Below, one piece after another: positions 60,525 through 64,000 of a DNA stretch of 64,000 nt. This DNA is from Holdemania massiliensis (GTDB lineage: Bacteria; Bacillota_I; Bacilli_A; Erysipelotrichales; Erysipelotrichaceae). A program made the position numbers and the translations under genes. The notes under the pieces are model-generated. The model was not told the origin of the DNA, searched no databases, and saw only the letters and a list, made by a program, of their open reading frames with translations. How positions within the stretch are numbered: the first letter of the stretch is position 1; the number at the start of each line of letters is the position of its first letter. The DNA lies in assembly GCF_022440805.1 (NCBI RefSeq), contig NZ_JAKNTK010000001.1, positions 930,001 through 994,000 of the forward strand, written 5' to 3'.

Positions 60525-61556
60525 TTATTCAAATTGTTCTTTTTCGGATTCATCATAAAGCGCGGCTTCATAAACCTGACGGAGCTGTTTGCCAACGAGC
60601 GGCAGGCTTCTTTGTTCCGCCGTTTTCCGCCCGGCTTCCCGCAGATCCGGCAGCCGGTGTTCGGCCGCCGCCTGAACCAGCCGGACAAAGTCATCAACGT
60701 TTTTTCCCTTATAACAATTGACTTGATCTATCAGCCAGGGATCAAAGACCGGAATATCCCTCAGGATGACCTGTTGATAGGAGGCCAGCGCTTCCAGTAC
60801 GACAATGCCTTCGGTTTCTTCCTTGCTTGGAAAAAAGAAAGCATCCGCCCCGCAATAAGCGCCTTCCAGGACCGGCCCTGTGATGTAGCCGGGAAAGAGG
60901 ACATTGTCCGGATGTTCCTGAGTCACAATTCTGCGGATAGACCGGGGCACTGAATACAGCGGGACATGACCGAACCAGATGAATCGGACTTCCGGCAATC
61001 GCCGCGCCACCTCGATGAAATCCAGCAGCCCCTTCCGTTCAAAAAACAAGCCGACTGACAGAATGACTTTTTCATCTGGCCGCAGTCCAAAATAGGTTCG
61101 GAATTGTCGGATTTTTTCTTCACTGTAGGTGAACTGCTTTAGATCGATGCCATTGCTGATGGCATGTACCGGCGGCTGAAGACCGTAGCTTTCAATCAGC
61201 CTCTTTGAATAAGGGGTAGGTGTGATAATCCGATCCGCCTTGGAGTACACTTTGATCAGCCGTTTTTTAAACAGCGGAGCCAGCTGATTGGAAAACAGAA
61301 AGGAATTTCGGAAGTCTTCCTCAGTGCTGTGGGCATGGATCACTACCTTTTTGCCAAGCCTGCGGCATTTTCGGATCAGTGCCAGACTGCCTGGACCAAT
61401 CGTATTGATGTGAGCTAAGTCAAAATCATCGCCGGGATCCAAAGTAAATTCAATTCCTTCATAAGTCAGCGCCGCTTTCTGATGACTCAATGCCTTGCCG
61501 ATGCCGGATTTGGAAATAAACTTCATGCCTTCAAAATACAATAAGATTTTCATCAT
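60525..61556 (-). CDS. GT4-family glycosyltransferase (glycolipid type)
   Basis: A 343-residue GT-B enzyme with GGGAGG before two adjacent ATGs (61556, 61553). GT4 features are visible: HAHSTEEDF near 95, SNGIDLKQF near 150, and the donor-binding EETEGIVVLEAL near 255. The N-terminal FEGMKFISKSGIGKALSHQ is like alpha-monoglucosyl-diacylglycerol synthases. It is first of a two-gene minus-strand operon with the MGDG-type enzyme, probably making membrane glycolipids or a lipoteichoic acid anchor. Confidence 0.88.
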   Translation of the reverse strand: MMKILLYFEGMKFISKSGIGKALSHQKAALTYEGIEFTLDPGDDFDLAHINTIGPGSLALIRKCRRLGKKVVIHAHSTEEDFRNSFLFSNQLAPLFKKRLIKVYSKADRIITPTPYSKRLIESYGLQPPVHAISNGIDLKQFTYSEEKIRQFRTYFGLRPDEKVILSVGLFFERKGLLDFIEVARRLPEVRFIWFGHVPLYSVPRSIRRIVTQEHPDNVLFPGYITGPVLEGAYCGADAFFFPSKEETEGIVVLEALASYQQVILRDIPVFDPWLIDQVNCYKGKNVDDFVRLVQAAAEHRLPDLREAGRKTAEQRSLPLVGKQLRQVYEAALYDESEKEQFE

Positions 61557-61603
61557 TTCATCCTCCCCATGTGAATGTAAATCAGTTAATGTGTTATCTG
61601 ATT

Positions 61604-61625
61604 AATACAATAATACATTAATACA
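61604..61625 (-). promoter_or_regulatory. Three AATACA repeats at 8-bp spacing
   Basis: AATACA at 61604, 61612 and 61620 (TGTATT on the minus strand), exactly 8 bases apart, about 50 bases upstream of the glycosyltransferase start. It could bind a response-regulator-like protein at the promoter. No gene here encodes an obvious candidate. Confidence 0.4.
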
Positions 61626-61859
61626 AAACTGTCAAGCGGGATTCAGCAAGAGAATTCATGGGTGTCCGAAAACAGAAAAGCGCGAACCGCTGGTTCCGCA
61701 GTATTCTGGATGTAATCTTTTATCAACACAATGATCCAGTTCGCAGCTGTTTTGCAAAAAAGGTTTTGATTTTCTGCTTTGAAGAAAAGTCTAGTTCGTG
61801 CTTTCTTCCATCACTCCTGAAACTGGAAGGAAGAACAGCTGAAAAATTTTAAAAAATTC

Positions 61860-61888
61860 TTGAAACGAAAAACTGAGTCCTGTATAAT
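61860..61888 (+). promoter_or_regulatory. Strong promoter of the ANTAR-pyrG operon
   Basis: TTGAAA at 61860-61865 and TATAAT at 61883-61888, with 17-base spacing. The predicted start is near 61895, just before the terminator hairpin. Confidence 0.85.
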
Positions 61889-61900
61889 AATTCCCGTTGA

Positions 61901-61948
61901 ACAAAGGGGTTCATGAAAAGTCAGCTTTTCATATCCCCTTTTTCTTTG
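61901..61948 (+). terminator. Leader terminator (attenuator) before ANTAR-pyrG
   Basis: ACAAAGGGG and ATGAAAAG pair with CTTTTCAT and CCCCTTT around a TCAG loop, with a T-rich 3' side (TTTTTCTTTG). It lies about 6 bases after the predicted transcription start and before any gene, so it should control read-through. Confidence 0.75.
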
Positions 61949-61968
61949 TTGAAAATGAGGTGAAGCCT

Positions 61969-62163
61969 ATGCAAGAAAACAAGCGTTTTTCCTTCCGTAT
62001 CGATCAGGATCATGATGTCCGTTTTAACCGTCTGATCTTCTGCGGGTTGCCGGATGGAAATACAAATCGGGCTCTTGCGCGGGAATGGAACCAGCCCGTC
62101 ATGTCCACACTAACAGAGGAAAGACAGGCGAAAGCAAATGCTGAGAGTCTTATTAGTGAATAA
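61969..62163 (+). CDS. Small hypothetical protein, 64 residues
   Basis: I choose ATG 61969, which has GAGGTGA at 5 bases. The product is charged, begins MQENKRFSFRIDQDHDVRFN, and matches no family I know. It overlaps the ANTAR gene by 26 bases, so translational coupling is possible. rpoE, which often precedes pyrG in Firmicutes, is absent, and this protein does not resemble it. Confidence 0.55.
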   Translation: MQENKRFSFRIDQDHDVRFNRLIFCGLPDGNTNRALAREWNQPVMSTLTEERQAKANAESLISE

Positions 62164-62680
62164 TGCGCTGAGCGCTCAAGCTCGTTTAATCAGTCTGATT
62201 CATCGCTGCGGCTGGCAGTTGTCCCAACAGGTCAGCACGCTTTCGGCAGCCTGTGTCCAATTAAACCAGGCAGGAGCGGAGCTGGTCTTGGTAGATATCC
62301 CATCCCAAGAGGAAACGGCCCTGAATCAGCTGGCTGAGATGGCCGCGGAATTCCCCGATACATACTTTTTGTTTTGGGTTTCTAAGAAGCCGAATGCGGA
62401 GCTTTCTGCACGCAATGTGATCGTTTGTCTCCGCCCGCTGCGGCTTGACGGTGTTTTAAAGCAGATCAGCGAGCAGGCGCCGGAATTGCTGCAGCGAAGC
62501 CCGAAATTGAAAAACTTGGCTGAACAGATCCGGCAAATCGCTCAGGCCAAGCGTGTTTTAATCGAAAGCGGCATGAGTGAGGATGAGGCTCATCATACTT
62601 TGGAAAAAATGGCGATGAATCAGCGGATCAGCCGCTGCGAAGCCGCGCTGCAGGTTATAAAAACATATCAACAGGAATGA
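62138..62680 (+). CDS. ANTAR-domain RNA-binding antiterminator
   Basis: A 180-residue protein. Residues 1-115 form a receiver-like domain (VLLVNNALSAQARLI, VLVDIPSQEE with Asp near 53, but without the usual DD start). Residues about 125-180 form the ANTAR domain (IAQAKRVLIESGMSEDEAH, then LEKMAMNQRISR), which binds RNA hairpins to prevent termination. It lies 13 bases upstream of pyrG, behind an attenuator. ANTAR proteins often control nitrogen or glutamine genes, and CTP synthase uses glutamine, so a link is plausible. Confidence 0.85.
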   Translation: MLRVLLVNNALSAQARLISLIHRCGWQLSQQVSTLSAACVQLNQAGAELVLVDIPSQEETALNQLAEMAAEFPDTYFLFWVSKKPNAELSARNVIVCLRPLRLDGVLKQISEQAPELLQRSPKLKNLAEQIRQIAQAKRVLIESGMSEDEAHHTLEKMAMNQRISRCEAALQVIKTYQQE

Positions 62681-62693
62681 GGAGAAAAAGAAT

Positions 62694-64000
62694 ATGAAAT
62701 ATATATTTGTCACGGGCGGAGTTGTGTCCGGTTTGGGCAAGGGAATTACCGCTGCTTCCTTAGGACGGCTCTTAAAAAGTCGGGGATTGAAGGTAGCCTC
62801 CCAAAAGCTGGATCCGTATATCAATGTGGATCCGGGAACGATGAGTCCCTATCAGCATGGAGAGGTGTTCGTAACCGAAGACGGCGCGGAAACCGATCTG
62901 GACTTAGGGCACTATGAACGCTTTATTGATGAAGACCTGAACCGTTTTTCCAATCTGACAACCGGCAAGGTTTACTGGAATGTCCTGAATAAGGAACGCC
63001 GAGGTGAGTACCTGGGCGAAACCGTGCAGGTGATTCCGCACATTACCAATGAAATTAAAAAGTTTATCTATTCAGTAGGCGAATCGTCCAACGCTGACGT
63101 CGTGATTACGGAAATCGGCGGCACGATCGGCGATATTGAAAGCCAGCCATTCATCGAAGCCATCCGTCAGATTTCACTGGAAGTCAAAAAGGAAAACTGT
63201 CTGTTCATGCACGTGACCCTGATTCCGTATATTGAGGGCAGCGGGGAGCTGAAATCAAAACCTACGCAGCATTCTGTCCGTGAACTGCGGGCGAATGGGA
63301 TCACGCCGGACATCATTGTCTGCCGCTGTGATCAGCCGCTGCCGGCCTCTTTAAAAGAAAAGATCAGCTTGTTCTGCAATGTGCAGCCGGACTGCGTAAT
63401 TGAAAACCGCACCGTTCCGGTATTGTATGAAGCGCCGATCATGCTGCAGGAGCAGCATCTGTCAGACAAGGTATGCGAACTGCTGCAGCTGGACTGCGCT
63501 GATTGTGATTTAACGGAATGGAACAACATGCTGGAGGGGATCCGTCAAAGCCAAGGTCAGGTGACGATCGGTCTGGTCGGCAAATATGTGAAGCTGCGTG
63601 ATGCCTATCTGTCGGTCGCTGAAGCACTGCGGCATGGCGGATATGCCAACGGCACTGATGTGGATATTCGCTGGATTGAAGCGGAAACCGTGACGGAAGA
63701 AACGGCGGAAGCGATACTTGGGGAATGTGATGGAATTTTAGTTCCCGGCGGCTTCGGAGACCGGGGAATTGAAGGTAAGATTGCGGCGGCGCATTATGCC
63801 CGTAAGCAAGGAATTCCATATTTAGGCATCTGTCTGGGGATGCAGACGGCAGCGATTGAATTCGCCCGTCATGCCCTAGGTTATGCCGATGCGCATTCGC
63901 GGGAATTTGATCCGGCCAGTCCGCATAAGGTCATTGACTTTATGGCCGATCAATCCGATGAGATTGAAAAGGGCGGAACCATGCGCCTGGGAGCTTATCC
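62694..64000 (+). CDS. pyrG: CTP synthase, partial at window end
   Basis: The first 435 or so residues of about 535. GAGGAGA precedes ATG 62694. The N-terminal synthetase domain has TGGVVSGLGKG, DPYINVDPGTMSP and GGTIGDIES. The glutaminase domain starts near 290, with Cys in LGICLGMQ (near 380). The reaction is UTP + glutamine + ATP to CTP. The frame is open to the last base, so the gene continues beyond the window. Confidence 0.97.
   Translation, partial: MKYIFVTGGVVSGLGKGITAASLGRLLKSRGLKVASQKLDPYINVDPGTMSPYQHGEVFVTEDGAETDLDLGHYERFIDEDLNRFSNLTTGKVYWNVLNKERRGEYLGETVQVIPHITNEIKKFIYSVGESSNADVVITEIGGTIGDIESQPFIEAIRQISLEVKKENCLFMHVTLIPYIEGSGELKSKPTQHSVRELRANGITPDIIVCRCDQPLPASLKEKISLFCNVQPDCVIENRTVPVLYEAPIMLQEQHLSDKVCELLQLDCADCDLTEWNNMLEGIRQSQGQVTIGLVGKYVKLRDAYLSVAEALRHGGYANGTDVDIRWIEAETVTEETAEAILGECDGILVPGGFGDRGIEGKIAAAHYARKQGIPYLGICLGMQTAAIEFARHALGYADAHSREFDPASPHKVIDFMADQSDEIEKGGTMRLGAY

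Larger units (their letters stand above)
61557..61968. other. Divergent region between glycolipid and ANTAR-pyrG operons
   Basis: About 410 bases. The left end holds the AATACA repeat array (minus-strand promoter) and the right end a strong plus-strand promoter and leader terminator. An open frame at 61658-61852 lacks a good ribosome binding site and family features, so I do not call it. Confidence 0.5.

Noticed and set aside
61658..61852. 64-residue plus-strand frame between divergent operons
   Set aside because: Weak ribosome binding site, no family features, and it lies between the promoter elements of two other transcripts.
61901..61948. The leader hairpin as a classic ANTAR dual-hexaloop target
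   Set aside because: Only one hairpin is seen and its loop does not match the A-at-1, G-at-4 hexaloop; I keep only the terminator call.
61895..61950. Bacillus-style CTP-sensing GGGC attenuator at the pyrG leader
   Set aside because: The predicted start region reads TTCCCGTTG, with no GGGC initiation sequence.

Overview
The window looks like the chromosome of a low- to mid-GC Firmicute, most likely an Erysipelotrichia-type gut bacterium (inference from gene content and a base composition near 50% GC over most of the window). Support comes from Firmicute gene orders (rpsF-ssb-rpsR, yybS-gdpP-rplI-dnaB, yycJ-htrA-rlmH), strong AGGAGG ribosome binding sites and sigma-A-type promoters. I see no rRNA, tRNA, CRISPR array or intact insertion sequence.

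Layout. 1-1,905 is an AT-rich, decayed accessory stretch: two hypothetical genes, a 32-bp periodic repeat that looks like a transposon end, and a gutted AAA/DUF4143 ATPase gene. 1,935-4,384 holds a divergent LysR regulator and MATE exporter. 4,427-12,222 is a sugar locus: a PRD-type regulator, mannose-family PTS IIB-IIC-IID, two adjacent NagA-like deacetylases and a ChbG/YdjC deacetylase, probably for an N-acetylated amino sugar. 12,365-19,065 is accessory: two XRE regulators, an AlbA_2/ATPase protein, two unknown proteins, an XRE pseudogene with an in-frame stop and a YefM/RelE-type toxin-antitoxin pair. 19,134-23,290 holds pepF, a VanZ protein, a YitT protein and a small accessory operon.

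23,741-44,158 is the most striking part. It is rich in cell-envelope genes and contains two independent tandem duplications of FtsX-superfamily ABC systems. The first is ftsE-ftsX-(PcsB-like M23 hydrolase), present twice. The second is a MacB/FtsX-type permease plus its ATPase, also present twice. In both, cytoplasmic and membrane parts are almost identical between copies while extracellular parts differ, and the pattern of identity is mosaic, as gene conversion would leave it. Between them lie a 2-hydroxyacid-dehydrogenase-like protein without its catalytic residues, a diguanylate cyclase, a CtpA protease, uvrB, a flavodoxin-like lipoprotein behind a triple 38-bp leader repeat, and a kinase-less PASTA protein with a cysteine-rich tail.

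44,483-64,000 is mostly core: an Lrp-type regulator with an aminotransferase, a lipoprotein, the rpsF-ssb-rpsR operon with an S6:S18-type leader, yybS-gdpP-rplI-dnaB, and a wal-type locus that has yycJ, htrA and rlmH but no walRK/yycHI, with a secreted M23 peptidase in that place. Then come ptsH, phosphoglucomutase, two convergent glycolipid-type glycosyltransferases and an ANTAR-domain regulator directly upstream of pyrG, which runs off the end. The ANTAR-pyrG transcript begins with a strong promoter followed at once by an intrinsic terminator.
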